This document shows positions 44,242 to 53,143 of a DNA stretch of 64,000 nt, in pieces. Origin of the DNA: Nocardioides potassii (lineage in GTDB: Bacteria; Actinomycetota; Actinomycetes; Propionibacteriales; Nocardioidaceae); contig NZ_JAKJHZ010000006.1 of the NCBI RefSeq assembly GCF_021648885.1, positions 237,188 to 301,187 of the forward strand, written 5' to 3'. The position numbers were made by a program, and so were the translations under genes. How positions within the stretch are numbered: the stretch's first letter is position 1; each line of letters begins with the position of its first letter. Below the pieces are notes generated by a model, which saw only the letters and a program-made list of their open reading frames with translations, did no database searches and had not been told where the DNA came from.

Positions 44242-44833
44242 TGGCTGATCTCCTTCCGGCGAACGCACGACCGAGGGTCACCTCGTCGGCGTACTCCAAG
44301 TCTCCGCCCACCGGCAACCCGCTCGCCAACCGGGTCACCCGGAGACCCATCGGGAGCAGCAGGCGGGTGAGGTAGGTGGCGGTGGCCTCCCCCTCGAGGT
44401 TGGGGTCGGTGGCCAGGATGACCTCGGTGACGGCACCGTCGGCCAGGCGGGGCATCAGCTCCTTGACGTGGAGCTGGTCGGGTCCGATCCCGTCGATCGG
44501 CGAGATCGCCCCGCCGAGCACGTGGTAGCGCCCGCGGAACTCACGGGTGCGCTCGATCGCGACGACGTCCTTGTACTCCTCCACGACGCAGAGCACGCTC
44601 GGGTCGCGCCGCTCGTCGCGGCAGATCCGGCACTGCTCGTCCTCGCTGACGTTGAAGCAGATCGAGCAGAACTTCACCCTCGCCTTGACCTCGATCAGCA
44701 CGTCGGCGAGCCGGCGTACGTCGGTGGGCTCGGCCTGCAGCAGGTGGAACGCGATGCGCTGAGCGCTCTTCGGCCCGACTCCCGGCAACCGGCCGAGCTC
44801 GTCGATGAGGTCCTGGACGACGCCTTCGTACAA
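44234..44833 (-). CDS. recR: Recombination mediator RecR
   Basis: 199 aa. Helix-hairpin-helix [21 protein letters not shown]4 zinc finger ([22 protein letters not shown]), Toprim domain ([16 protein letters not shown]...[16 protein letters not shown]). Acts with RecO/RecF in gap repair. The TTG start gives the conserved [20 protein letters not shown] lies upstream. Placed ten bases after the ybaB stop. Confidence 0.94.
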   Translation of the reverse strand: MYEGVVQDLIDELGRLPGVGPKSAQRIAFHLLQAEPTDVRRLADVLIEVKARVKFCSICFNVSEDEQCRICRDERRDPSVLCVVEEYKDVVAIERTREFRGRYHVLGGAISPIDGIGPDQLHVKELMPRLADGAVTEVILATDPNLEGEATATYLTRLLLPMGLRVTRLASGLPVGGDLEYADEVTLGRAFAGRRSASD

Positions 44834-44843
44834 CGCGGTCGCC

Positions 44844-45236
44844 TCAGCCGAGGGAGGGCGGCGGGAAGCCGAGCCCGCCGCCGGCACCCCCGCCGGACCC
44901 GCCGAGGCCCTCGGTGAGCCCGCCGAGCGAGTCGCCGGCGAGCGCCTCGGACTTGGCGCGCGCGTCGCGGTAGGCCGCGACGATCAGGTCGGAGAGGTCG
45001 GACAGGTCGTCGGGGTCGGTGCCGTCGAACTCGCCCGCGCGGATCGTCACGCCGACCAGCTCGCCCACGCCGTTGGCGGTCACGGTGACCGCGCCGCCCG
45101 CGACCGTGCCGTCGACGGTCTGCTGGGCGAGGGCGGCCTGCGCCTCCTCGAGCTGCTGCTGCATCTGCTGCGCCTGCTGGAGCAGGGCGTTCATGTCGAA
45201 GCCGCCGCCGAGGGCGTCGAAGGGGTTCTGGGTCAT
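44844..45236 (-). CDS. ybaB: YbaB/EbfC nucleoid-associated protein
   Basis: 130 aa. Central coiled-coil [19 protein letters not shown], then [16 protein letters not shown] and [18 protein letters not shown] as in the DNA-binding dimer family. The Gly-rich C-terminal tail ([18 protein letters not shown]) is an actinobacterial extension. ATG start. The dnaX-ybaB-recR order is the classic one. Confidence 0.92.
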   Translation of the reverse strand: MTQNPFDALGGGFDMNALLQQAQQMQQQLEEAQAALAQQTVDGTVAGGAVTVTANGVGELVGVTIRAGEFDGTDPDDLSDLSDLIVAAYRDARAKSEALAGDSLGGLTEGLGGSGGGAGGGLGFPPPSLG

Positions 45237-45285
45237 CGGGTCTCCAAGAGGTCCAGGAAGGTGGTCGGTCTGGGGGTCGAGCCGG

Positions 45286-47451
45286 TCAGTCGTTCCTGAT
45301 CTCCTCGATCAGGCGGGCGCCGAGCGTCTGGGTGAGGAGGGACTCGGTGTCGAGCGCCGCCGACTCCGCGTCGCGGTCGTCGTCGCGGTCGACGTCGTCG
45401 TCGGCCGAGCGCACCGGCTCGGCCGGCTCGACCGGTCCGCCGGCGCGGGCCACCTCGAGCGCCTCGCGCGCGGCGTCGGCGGACACCGAGGGCGCCGCCG
45501 GAGGTGCGGGCGGCTGGACGGGCTCGCCGTTGGGCGCCTCGACGGCCGGCGCCGGACCTCCGGTCACCCAGGCGGGCGGTGCGTCCGGTGCGGGCGCACC
45601 AGGAGTGGCGTCCTGGGTCGCGGCCGGGGTGGCGGGGGCACTCGTCGCGGCCTGGTGCACGACCGGCGCCTGCGCAGCCGCGCCGCTGGGGTCGACGATC
45701 GACTCGACCTTCCAGTCCATGCCGACCACGTCGATCGAGGCCTGGCGCAGGATCTCGTCGCAGCCGCCGTTGACGAACGAGTCACGCGCGCCGGCGTTGG
45801 CGAAGCCCACGGTCAGGCGGGTCGCGTCGACGTCGACGACGTGGGCGTGCTGGGAGAGGACCATCCACGCGAGACGGCGACGGTTCTTGGTCTGCTCGAG
45901 GATGTCGGGCCACAGCCGTCGTACGTCGACGAGGCTGAGGCCGCCCTGCGGACCGCCCGGCTGCTCGGCGACGGGCTCGTCGGAGGCGGGCGCAGCGGCA
46001 GCAGCGGGCGCAGGGGCGGCGACCACCGGGGGCTCGGGCAGCGACGTGGGCATCGGCGGGGGCGGCGGCGGGCCGTCCTGCGCGGAGGTGGGCGAGGGCA
46101 CCGGTGGCGGCGGAGCCGGCTCGTCGCGCACGGGCGCCGGAGCCTGCGCCGCGGGAGCCTCCACGACCGGGGGGGTCGACGCTGGTGCCGGCGACTCCGC
46201 GCGAGCAGGCGCAGGAGCGGCTGCGGGGGGCGCGGCCGCGGCGCGGACGGCCGCTACCGGCGAGGCGGGGGCCGGGGCGCCGGTCACGTCGAGGCGGCGC
46301 TCGAGCCGCTCGAGCCGGGCCATCACGCCGTCGGAGGTGTGGTCGGCGCCGGGCAGCAGCACGCGCGCGCAGAGCAGCTCGAGGAGCAGGCGGGGCGCGG
46401 TGGCACCGCGCATCTCGGTCAGCCCGGCGGCGACGATGTCGGCGGCACGGCTCAGCTCGATCGCGCCGAACCGGGCCGCCTGCGCGACGAGCCGCTCCCC
46501 CGCGTCCTGCGGGACGTCGATCAGCCCGGTGGCCGGGGCGTCGGGCACCGCGGTGACGATGACGAGGTCACGCAGGCGACGGAGCAGGTCCTCGGTGAAG
46601 CGCCGCGGGTCCTGGCCGGTCTCGACGACCTTGTCGACGACCGAGAACACGGCGCCGCCGTCGCGGGAGGCGAAGGCCTCGACGACCTCGTCGAGCAGGG
46701 AATCCGGCGTGAAGCCCAGCAGGTCGGTCGCCAGCTTGTGGGTCACCCCGGCCTCGCCGGCGCCGCCGAGGAGCTGGTCGAGCACGGACAGCGTGTCGCG
46801 GGCCGACCCCGCCCCGGCTCGTACGACGAGGGGCAGCGCGGCCGGCTCGATCGCCACGCCCTCCTCGCCCGCGAGCTGGGAGAGGTAGTCGCTGAGCAGG
46901 CGCGGCGGGATCAGCCGGAAGGGGTAGTGGTGGGTGCGCGAGCGGATGGTCGGCAGCACCTTGTCGGGCTCGGTCGTGGCGAAGATGAACCGCAGGTGGG
47001 GCGGCGGCTCCTCGACCAGCTTGAGCAGGGCGTTGAAGCCCTGCGTGGTGACCATGTGGGCCTCGTCGATGATGTAGACCTTGTAGCGGTCGCGGACCGG
47101 GGCGAAGAACGCCTTCTCGCGCAGGTCGCGGGCGTCGTCGACGCCGCCGTGGGACGCCGCGTCGATCTCGATGACGTCGATCGACCCCGGCCCGCCGCGG
47201 GCCAGGTCGCGGCAGCTGTCGCACTCGCCGCACGGGTCGGAGATCGGCGCCTGCGCGCAGTTGAGGGCGCGGGCGAGGATGCGCGCCGAGGTCGTCTTGC
47301 CGCAGCCGCGCGGACCGGAGAAGAGGTAGGCGTGGTTGACCCGGTTGGCCGCGAGGGCGGCGCGCAGCGGCTCGGTCACGTGGTCCTGCCCGATGACCTC
47401 CTGGAAGGTCTCGGGCCGGTAGCGGCGATAGAGCGCGAGCGGTGACTCCAC
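45286..47451 (-). CDS. dnaX: DNA polymerase III subunit gamma/tau
   Basis: 721-aa clamp-loader ATPase. YRRYRPETFQEVIGQDHV, Walker A GPRGCGKTTSARILA, zinc-binding Cys cluster CGECDSC, Walker B IDEAHM and SRC-like GSARDTLSVLDQL. A ~150-residue Ala/Pro-rich linker separates it from the C-terminal tau part (VRRLWPDILEQTKNRRRLAWMVLSQHAHVV). The GTG at 47451 is preferred over one at 47475 because a -10 TAGGGT (47459-47464, minus) ends seven bases upstream, implying a leaderless mRNA. Confidence 0.95.
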   Translation of the reverse strand: MESPLALYRRYRPETFQEVIGQDHVTEPLRAALAANRVNHAYLFSGPRGCGKTTSARILARALNCAQAPISDPCGECDSCRDLARGGPGSIDVIEIDAASHGGVDDARDLREKAFFAPVRDRYKVYIIDEAHMVTTQGFNALLKLVEEPPPHLRFIFATTEPDKVLPTIRSRTHHYPFRLIPPRLLSDYLSQLAGEEGVAIEPAALPLVVRAGAGSARDTLSVLDQLLGGAGEAGVTHKLATDLLGFTPDSLLDEVVEAFASRDGGAVFSVVDKVVETGQDPRRFTEDLLRRLRDLVIVTAVPDAPATGLIDVPQDAGERLVAQAARFGAIELSRAADIVAAGLTEMRGATAPRLLLELLCARVLLPGADHTSDGVMARLERLERRLDVTGAPAPASPVAAVRAAAAPPAAAPAPARAESPAPASTPPVVEAPAAQAPAPVRDEPAPPPPVPSPTSAQDGPPPPPPMPTSLPEPPVVAAPAPAAAAAPASDEPVAEQPGGPQGGLSLVDVRRLWPDILEQTKNRRRLAWMVLSQHAHVVDVDATRLTVGFANAGARDSFVNGGCDEILRQASIDVVGMDWKVESIVDPSGAAAQAPVVHQAATSAPATPAATQDATPGAPAPDAPPAWVTGGPAPAVEAPNGEPVQPPAPPAAPSVSADAAREALEVARAGGPVEPAEPVRSADDDVDRDDDRDAESAALDTESLLTQTLGARLIEEIRND

Positions 47452-47542
47452 GTCGTGAACCCTAACCGGGCCCACCCACAGCGGACAGGGCGCGGGGCGT
47501 GCGGGCGGACGGGAGGCGGACGAGACACGTCCGGGACATGAA

Positions 47543-47632
47543 GAGGCCCCCCACGCACCCGTCAGAGCTCACTTGCCCTTGCTGCCTTCCGGCCCTGGGG
47601 GATTGGGCGAGGTGACGCCGCGTGGGGGGTTG
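47543..47632 (-). ncRNA. ffs: Signal recognition particle RNA (4.5S-like)
   Basis: On the minus strand the closing helix CCCCCCACGC (47619-47628) pairs with GCGTGGGGGG (47547-47556). The apical Ffh-binding hairpin carries GGCCGGAAGGCAGCAAGGGC, including the GGAA tetraloop and AGCA symmetric-loop motif. Position just upstream of dnaX and beside tRNA-Ser is typical of actinobacteria. Ends are approximate. Confidence 0.9.
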
Positions 47633-47759
47633 CCGGGGAGTCTAGGCGAGCGCCGATCCGGCGCCCAAACCCAGGGTCCGGCCGGCGCCGGGTCGAGGTC
47701 GGGGAGGCCCGCGGGAGGCGATTTCACCGGGCCGAGAGCCGACCGGTACTCTCCTCGGC

Positions 47760-47845
47760 GGAGGTATCGCCTAGTGGCCTATGGCGCTCGCTTGGAAAGC
47801 GGGTTGGGTTAACAGCCCTCGGGGGTTCGAATCCCCCTACCTCCG
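47760..47845 (+). tRNA. tRNA-Ser(GGA)
   Basis: 86 bases. Acceptor GGAGGTA/TACCTCC with discriminator G, anticodon loop CTTGGAAAG with GGA, long class II variable arm (TTGGGTTAACAGCCCTC), T-arm GGGGGTTCGAATCCCCC. CCA not encoded. Confidence 0.96.
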
Positions 47846-47852
47846 CCGGTGC

Positions 47853-47887
47853 AAAGGCCCCGCCGCCCTGATGGGCGCGGGGCCTTT
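47853..47887 (+). terminator. Intrinsic terminator after tRNA-Ser
   Basis: Perfect 11-base stem AAAGGCCCCGC/GCGGGGCCTTT with the 3' arm ending in TTTGTCGTG. It could also serve the convergent 2-epimerase gene. Confidence 0.8.
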
Positions 47888-47904
47888 GTCGTGCGGTACG
47901 GCGC

Positions 47905-49206
47905 TCAGCGCAGCTGGGCCCGGAGCCCGTAGCGCCACTCCTCGGAGATCAGCAGGCTCCCCTCGTCGAGCCGCTTCTCGACGGCGTCGACCAGCATCCG
48001 CGAGGCGCCCTCGGGGTAGACGCGGTCCCAGGTGAGCTCCTTGCGGTGCTCGAAGACGTTGTGGATGACGCTCGTCATCAGCGCCTTGTCGATGGGCGGG
48101 GCGAGGAAGTTGCTGCCGGCGAGGAAGGTCTCCGAGCGGTCGGAGCCGAAGCGCAGCGTCACGCACGGCACCTGCAGCACGTTGGCCTCCTCGACGATGC
48201 TGCCGGAGTCGGTCACGATCACCGCGCACATCGACATCGCAGCGACGACGTCGAGGTAGCTGTCCCACACGGGCGTCGAGATCAGCGCGTCGCCGTACCG
48301 CGCCTCGAGGTCCTCGAGCCACTGCCGGCGACCGAAGTTGTCGATGGCGGCCTCGGTGCCGAGGAGGCGGATGAAGAGGACGTGGTGGCCCTGCTCGAGC
48401 AGCGCCTCCATCGCATCCATCAGGAGGTTGAAGCGGTCGCGGTTCGTGGTGTTCTCGCGACGGTGCACGCAGAAGCGGAGAAACGAGCCGTCGCCCATCT
48501 GCGGGAACTTCTGCAGCACCTGGTTCTTGTCGCTGCCGGCGATCGCCTGCGCCAGCGCGTCGACCACCGAGTTGCCGACGACGTCGATGGCGGCGGGCGC
48601 GAAGCCCTCGTCGACGAGGAACTCGCGGTTGAGCTCGACCGGGGCGGCGTGCAGGTCGGTGCCGGCGTCGGCCACGCGGGTGTTGAACTGCTCGGGCGAC
48701 GGCTCGCGGCTTCCCTTGGACCAGCTGGCGCGGTCGATCGACTGCTCGCGGAACGCCGCCCAGTCGAGGTCGGCGCCCTGCTCGAGCCAGCCCTGCAGCA
48801 CCTCCGGCTTCGGCGAGAGCGTGCGCAGGCCGGCCTCGACGTGGACGAGCGCCTGGCGCTCGCCGAAGGTCGCGAGCGCGCCGGCCATCGCGGTGGTGGT
48901 GTCGCCGTGGACGTAGGTGATGGGGAACCCGCCGCGCTCGGCGAAGCCGCGCAGGTAGAGCGCCAGCTTGGCGGTGATGCCCGAGACGAGGTCGTTGACG
49001 CCGCCGCGGACCTCGAGGTTCACGTCCTCGCGCACGCCGAACTCGTCGAGCATCGACTGCGACAGGTTGTGGTCGTAGTGCTGGCCGGTGTGGCACAGCA
49101 CCACGTCGTGGCCCCGGTTCTTCAGCTCGTGGTAGATCGGCGCCTGCTTGATGATGTCGGGCTTGGTACCGACGACGACGATGTGCTGGCTGTTCTCGTG
49201 GGACAT
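47905..49206 (-). CDS. wecB: WecB-like UDP-GlcNAc 2-epimerase
   Basis: 433 aa, non-hydrolysing epimerase fold (UDP-GlcNAc to UDP-ManNAc). VVVGTKPDIIKQAPIYHEL replaces the usual GTRPE with GTKPD. HTGQHYDHNLSQSM, HGDTTTAMAGALATF, VHVEAGLRT, FCVHRRENT, and TDSGSIVEEANVLQVPCVTLR (VTDSGSIVEEA) are conserved. Between EAGLRT and SPEQFNTRVADAGTDLHAAP there is an insertion of about 35 residues (VLQGWLEQGADLDWAAFREQ) not seen in typical WecB. ATG start. Downstream of and co-directional with manC. Product probably feeds a surface glycan. Confidence 0.82.
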   Translation of the reverse strand: MSHENSQHIVVVGTKPDIIKQAPIYHELKNRGHDVVLCHTGQHYDHNLSQSMLDEFGVREDVNLEVRGGVNDLVSGITAKLALYLRGFAERGGFPITYVHGDTTTAMAGALATFGERQALVHVEAGLRTLSPKPEVLQGWLEQGADLDWAAFREQSIDRASWSKGSREPSPEQFNTRVADAGTDLHAAPVELNREFLVDEGFAPAAIDVVGNSVVDALAQAIAGSDKNQVLQKFPQMGDGSFLRFCVHRRENTTNRDRFNLLMDAMEALLEQGHHVLFIRLLGTEAAIDNFGRRQWLEDLEARYGDALISTPVWDSYLDVVAAMSMCAVIVTDSGSIVEEANVLQVPCVTLRFGSDRSETFLAGSNFLAPPIDKALMTSVIHNVFEHRKELTWDRVYPEGASRMLVDAVEKRLDEGSLLISEEWRYGLRAQLR

Positions 49207-49250
49207 GGGTTCCTTCGGTTCGTGCGGAGATGCGGAGCGGGGGACGTGGG

Positions 49251-50318
49251 TCAGAGGAGGTCGCCGCGCGGGCTGTCGGCGACCAGCGCCCGGAGGTGCT
49301 CCAGCGGACCGGCGCTCATCGCGCGCTGCTTGTCCATGACGTAGACCGCGTCGTCGTGGGTGACGACGACCAGCCCGGTGGCGCCGAGCACGACGACCGG
49401 TCGTCCGTCCATGCTGGCGACCAGGACGTCCTCGCTCTCGAGCTGGAGCGCCGGGCCGATGGAGTGCAGGTCCTGCTCGACGAGCACGTTCTGGAGGCGC
49501 TTCCACGTGCCGATGTCGTTCCAGCCGAGGTGCCGCGGGACGACGAGGCACTCCACCCCGGCGGCGATCAGGGGGTAGAGCTCGTGGCCACCGATGGCCG
49601 GGCCGGTGTAGCCGTTGACGTCAGGCCGGTCCGCCGCGAACCGCTCGATGGCGGCGAAGACGAGCGGCATCGCGGCACGGTAGGCCTCGCACGCCTTCTC
49701 CACCCGGACGCCGTAGCAGGCGGTGTTCCAGTAGAGCCGGCCCTCGTCGCCGAGCTCGTCGATCGTCGCCGGGTCCGGCTTCTCGTAGAAGCTGCGGATC
49801 ACCTCGACGGCTCCGCCCTCGCCGTTGGTGTGGATGTAGCCCAGTGTCCCGTCGAAGCCGGTCGGCTCGGCGCCGAGCACGACCATCGAGTCGGGGCTGC
49901 GGCCGAGCTGGTCCAGCATGTCGTTGGACGCCTGGTTGAAGGCGTCGTCCTCGGTGATGAGGTGGTCGGACGGTGCGATGAGCGCCGGCGCGTTGCCGTA
50001 CTTCTCCGCCAGCGTCGCGATGCTGAGGGCGAACGCGGTCGCGGGGCCGGCCGGGTCCTCCTCGAGGATGAGGTTCTCCGGCGGCACCGGCCCGAGGGTC
50101 GCGCGGGCCGCGTCGGCGAACCGGGCGCGGGTCGAGACGTGGATGCGGGACGGGTCGACGATCTCGCTCAGCCGCTCGATGGTGCTGGTCAGGAGCGGGC
50201 GCCCACCCACCACCGGCTGGAACTGCTTGGGGCGGCGGTCGCGGCTGATCGGCCACAGGCGCGAGCCCTGGCCCCCAGCGAGGATGACGGCGACCGGCTC
50301 GTCCGACGTGTCAGTCAT
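49251..50318 (-). CDS. manC: Mannose-1-phosphate guanylyltransferase-like protein
   Basis: 355 aa. Nucleotidyltransferase motif VILAGGQGSRLWPISRDRRPKQF, then EEDPAGPATAFALS, ALIAPSDHLI, FYEKPD and GWNDIGTWKRL, all ManC/RfbM hallmarks. It lacks the C-terminal phosphomannose-isomerase domain. Makes GDP-mannose. ATG start; 34 bases separate it from mycP upstream, so it may be co-transcribed with the secretion genes. Ends 44 bases before wecB. Confidence 0.88.
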   Translation of the reverse strand: MTDTSDEPVAVILAGGQGSRLWPISRDRRPKQFQPVVGGRPLLTSTIERLSEIVDPSRIHVSTRARFADAARATLGPVPPENLILEEDPAGPATAFALSIATLAEKYGNAPALIAPSDHLITEDDAFNQASNDMLDQLGRSPDSMVVLGAEPTGFDGTLGYIHTNGEGGAVEVIRSFYEKPDPATIDELGDEGRLYWNTACYGVRVEKACEAYRAAMPLVFAAIERFAADRPDVNGYTGPAIGGHELYPLIAAGVECLVVPRHLGWNDIGTWKRLQNVLVEQDLHSIGPALQLESEDVLVASMDGRPVVVLGATGLVVVTHDDAVYVMDKQRAMSAGPLEHLRALVADSPRGDLL

Positions 50319-50352
50319 GGGGTGATTTGACCATGCGGGACTCAAGCGCGCC

Positions 50353-51624
50353 TCAACGCCGTATCAGCGGACGTGCAATGAACGCGAGCGCGAGCAGCGA
50401 GCCGGCGACGAGACCCGACCAGAGCAGGATCGCCCGTGGCGTGCTGAAGAGGTCCACCTGCCGGGGCGCCGGAGGTGCCTGCGCGTCGGCCCGTGCCTCA
50501 CGCTCGGTGGCGACGACCTTCCCCTGCCGGCCGGGCTTCAGCTGGCGGGTCAGCGCGTCGTTGGCCTGGACGACGCCCGCGCCGGTCCACGGGTCACCGA
50601 CGACGGTGCCGTCCTGCTCGTCGCCGTCCTCGGACGCGGAGGACGCGGTGACGGACGCCGGAGGTACGCCGCCGCTCTCGGTCGTGGCCTCCAGCCGGGC
50701 GACCAGCTGGCGCGGGGTCTCGCGCGGGAACCGCTCGCGGAGCAGGGCCAGCACACCGCTGACCTCCGCCGCGGCCCACGAGGTGGCGACCTCCCCGACC
50801 ACGCACACCTGGCCGGTGGCGTTGACCGAGATCGCCCCCTGGGTGGGAGCCGCGACGTCGGTGTCCATGTTGGGCTTGACGTAGGTGCTCGGGTCGCTGC
50901 CGTCGGGGGTGGTCGCGCTGACCGCCAGCACACCGGGGTAGTCGGCGGGGTAGACGTCGGCGTCGTTGCCGGGCGTCCCCTTGAACCCGTCCTCGGTCGA
51001 GGCGTCGCCCTCCTCGACGTTGCCCGACGCCGCGACGACGACCAGGTCCTGGGCGACCAGGCGCTCCACGGCCGCCTCGAGCGCCGGGTCGTTGGCGGTC
51101 ACGGCGAGGGCGATGTTGACGACGTCGAAGCGCTGGGTCCGGTTCGCCTCGATCACCGCATCGATGGCCGCCACCATCCCCGCCGACGTCAGCGGCACCT
51201 GGCCCTGTGTCGTGTCGGCGAGCTCGGCGTCGAACGCCTTGACGTCGAAGACCTGCGCGTCCCGGGCGACACCGTGGGGGCCGGCGATGAGGTTGGCGAC
51301 GATCGTGCCGTGCCCGGACAGCCGGGTGCCGGGGTTCACGCCCGGGATCGCCAGGCCGCCGTAGGGCACCACACCGCCAGGGCCGCCCACGATGCCGCTG
51401 TCGATGACAGCGACCTTCACGCCCTTCCCGGTGGCGAGCTCCTGGGCCTGCTCGACGTGCATGCGGTCGAAGGCGAGGTTGTCCTTCTCGTGCGTGTCGG
51501 CCAGCCGCTCCGAGCCCGGCACCTCGCTCTCCATGCAGGGCGCCTCGTGGTCGGCCATTGCCGGAGCCGCCCACACCGGGACGACCGCGGTGGCGAGCAG
51601 CGCGGCCGCGAACGACGTACGCAC
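50353..51624 (-). CDS. mycP: Mycosin (ESX-associated subtilisin-like protease)
   Basis: 423 aa. GTG start gives a Sec signal peptide RTSFAAALLATAVVPVWAAPAMA. S8 catalytic triad Asp75 (VAVIDSGIVGG), His105 (LSGHGTIVAN) and Ser282 (EVATSWAAAEVSG). A C-terminal membrane anchor (AILLWSGLVAGSLLALAFIA) is followed by RPLIRR, the mycosin architecture. Stabilises the ESX core complex and processes substrates in mycobacteria. The reading frame continues open upstream through repeat A2, but those residues are repeat-derived and precede the signal peptide. Confidence 0.92.
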   Translation of the reverse strand: MRTSFAAALLATAVVPVWAAPAMADHEAPCMESEVPGSERLADTHEKDNLAFDRMHVEQAQELATGKGVKVAVIDSGIVGGPGGVVPYGGLAIPGVNPGTRLSGHGTIVANLIAGPHGVARDAQVFDVKAFDAELADTTQGQVPLTSAGMVAAIDAVIEANRTQRFDVVNIALAVTANDPALEAAVERLVAQDLVVVAASGNVEEGDASTEDGFKGTPGNDADVYPADYPGVLAVSATTPDGSDPSTYVKPNMDTDVAAPTQGAISVNATGQVCVVGEVATSWAAAEVSGVLALLRERFPRETPRQLVARLEATTESGGVPPASVTASSASEDGDEQDGTVVGDPWTGAGVVQANDALTRQLKPGRQGKVVATEREARADAQAPPAPRQVDLFSTPRAILLWSGLVAGSLLALAFIARPLIRR

Positions 51625-51636
51625 GCACGCGTTTTT

Positions 51637-51694
51637 CCGGGGCCCCCGCGGCGTTGTCCGGAGGAGCGCAGCGGGGGAGGAGAACGTCGTGGGG
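51637..51694 (-). repeat. Repeat family A, copy 2
   Basis: Minus-strand copy of the element at 674-730, lying in the 77-base gap between eccB and mycP and ending 12 bases before the mycP GTG. The same sense orientation relative to the downstream start as in the other two copies. Confidence 0.85.
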
Positions 51695-51701
51695 AAAATT
51701 C

Positions 51702-53132
51702 TCACTCGGCGTCGGCCTCGTCGTCGGCGGGGGCAGCGTCCTCCGGCACCCTGCGCGCGCTGTTGGTCGTGAGCGGCACGCCGGTGTCGAAGAACCGCAT
51801 CCACGCGCTCGGGACGAGCGGCGGTGTGACGTCCTCGTACCCGATGTAGGTCGGCACCATCGGGCCGAGCTGGTACTTCTCGCCCTTGGTGTCGATGACG
51901 TAGGGGGTGCCGCTCGTGGCGGCGTCGTCGGAGCCGGAGAGCACGTAGGCACCCGCGCTCGGCTCGACGTCGACGTCGTGGCGACCGGGGCTGACCGGGT
52001 CCTCACCGCCGGGGTCCGCGGCGCCCGTCGGGTTGGTGGCGAGGCTGACGCGGGCGGCGGTCGCCGGGCCGGGGTGGAGCTCGGCGCACAGGGCTCCGGA
52101 CGCCACCGGGGTCGGGAGGGTCGCGGGCCACTCCTCCGGGAAGGTCGCGTTGCCGAACCGCGCGTTGAGGTCGTCGGGCACCTCGGTCGCCGGGCGGCCG
52201 ACGACGTCGTAGACCATGCCGGCGAACGGCGAGAGCTGCTGGGGTGCGTCGTCGCCGAGGAGGTAGTAGCGCCCCGACTCGGCGGACAGCAGCAGGTCGC
52301 CGATCCTGAACTGCGAGAGGTCGGTGCGGGTGTCGCCGTAGCCGACGCGCCGTCCGGCACGGGTGACCCCGAAGGACTCCTCCTCCAGCTCCGTGCCGGA
52401 CGCGGTCGGGAAGAGGTTGAGCCAGTCCGCGTCGACCTCGACCGGCGTCGCGCCGAACTGGAGCTGGTTGCCGACCGTGGAGGCGCTCGTCGCGTCCTTC
52501 GGCATGGCGAAGCGCCAGGCCCGGCCCTCCTGGGCGCCGACCGGCGGCGAGGTCGCGATCAGCCACTGCTCGCCGTCGCTCGAGACGAGGAACGCGGATC
52601 CGGTCAGGTCCTCGACGCTGGGGTCCTCCTGCACGGCGACCTTGGTCCCGATGCCGTCTCCGGTGCACGCGGTCCAGCCGTCGTCGACGAGCTCGTCGGC
52701 CGTCGGCAGGCCGGCAGGCGCGCCCTCGATGCCGAGGTCCTCGCCGACCGCGACGGTGCGGATGTACTTGTCCCGCACGGTGAACGGGGTCAGGTCGGAC
52801 TTGCCGAGCAGCAGCTGTGCGGAGACGTAGTTGGGCACCCGCTGGAGCAGCGGGTCGGGCTCGCCCTGCATGACGACGTACTGCTCGCCGGTGTCCTTGG
52901 AGATGACGAAGCTGCCCTGCTCGAGCCACTGCGCGGGCGGGCGGCCCAGCAGGAAGCCGGCGATCGCGGCACCCGCGAGCAGCAGCACCGACAGCGCGAC
53001 GCCGCCGATCAGCACCCGGCCGGGGCGGACCGGCTCGACCTCGCGACCGCCCGGGGCGCCGGACACGAACGCCGTGACCAGCCGTCGCCGGCTGAACGCG
53101 TGGGCCTCGACGAGGTCCTTCTTGGTGGCCAC
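51702..53132 (-). CDS. eccB: Type VII secretion protein EccB
   Basis: 476 aa. Short cytoplasmic N-terminus (MATKKDLVEAHAFSRRRLVTAFVSG, where ATKKDL and RRLVTAFV match the family), a single membrane helix (VLIGGVALSVLLLAGAAIAGFLLG) and a large periplasmic domain with R1-type repeats (GEQYVVMQGEPDPLLQRVPNYVSAQLLLG, written here in part) and a disulfide Cys (WTACTGDG). Core component of the ESX membrane complex. GTG start 11 bases after the eccD stop. Confidence 0.93.
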   Translation of the reverse strand: MATKKDLVEAHAFSRRRLVTAFVSGAPGGREVEPVRPGRVLIGGVALSVLLLAGAAIAGFLLGRPPAQWLEQGSFVISKDTGEQYVVMQGEPDPLLQRVPNYVSAQLLLGKSDLTPFTVRDKYIRTVAVGEDLGIEGAPAGLPTADELVDDGWTACTGDGIGTKVAVQEDPSVEDLTGSAFLVSSDGEQWLIATSPPVGAQEGRAWRFAMPKDATSASTVGNQLQFGATPVEVDADWLNLFPTASGTELEEESFGVTRAGRRVGYGDTRTDLSQFRIGDLLLSAESGRYYLLGDDAPQQLSPFAGMVYDVVGRPATEVPDDLNARFGNATFPEEWPATLPTPVASGALCAELHPGPATAARVSLATNPTGAADPGGEDPVSPGRHDVDVEPSAGAYVLSGSDDAATSGTPYVIDTKGEKYQLGPMVPTYIGYEDVTPPLVPSAWMRFFDTGVPLTTNSARRVPEDAAPADDEADAE

Positions 53133-53143
53133 CGCTCAGCCCC

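Noticed and set aside
45019..47445. An ~800-codon frame opposite dnaX
   Set aside because: Antisense shadow of dnaX and ybaB, with no recognisable motifs.
51625..51804. Longer mycosin start upstream of 51624
   Set aside because: The extra residues are repeat A and the antisense-frame end of eccB, and would bury the signal peptide inside the protein.
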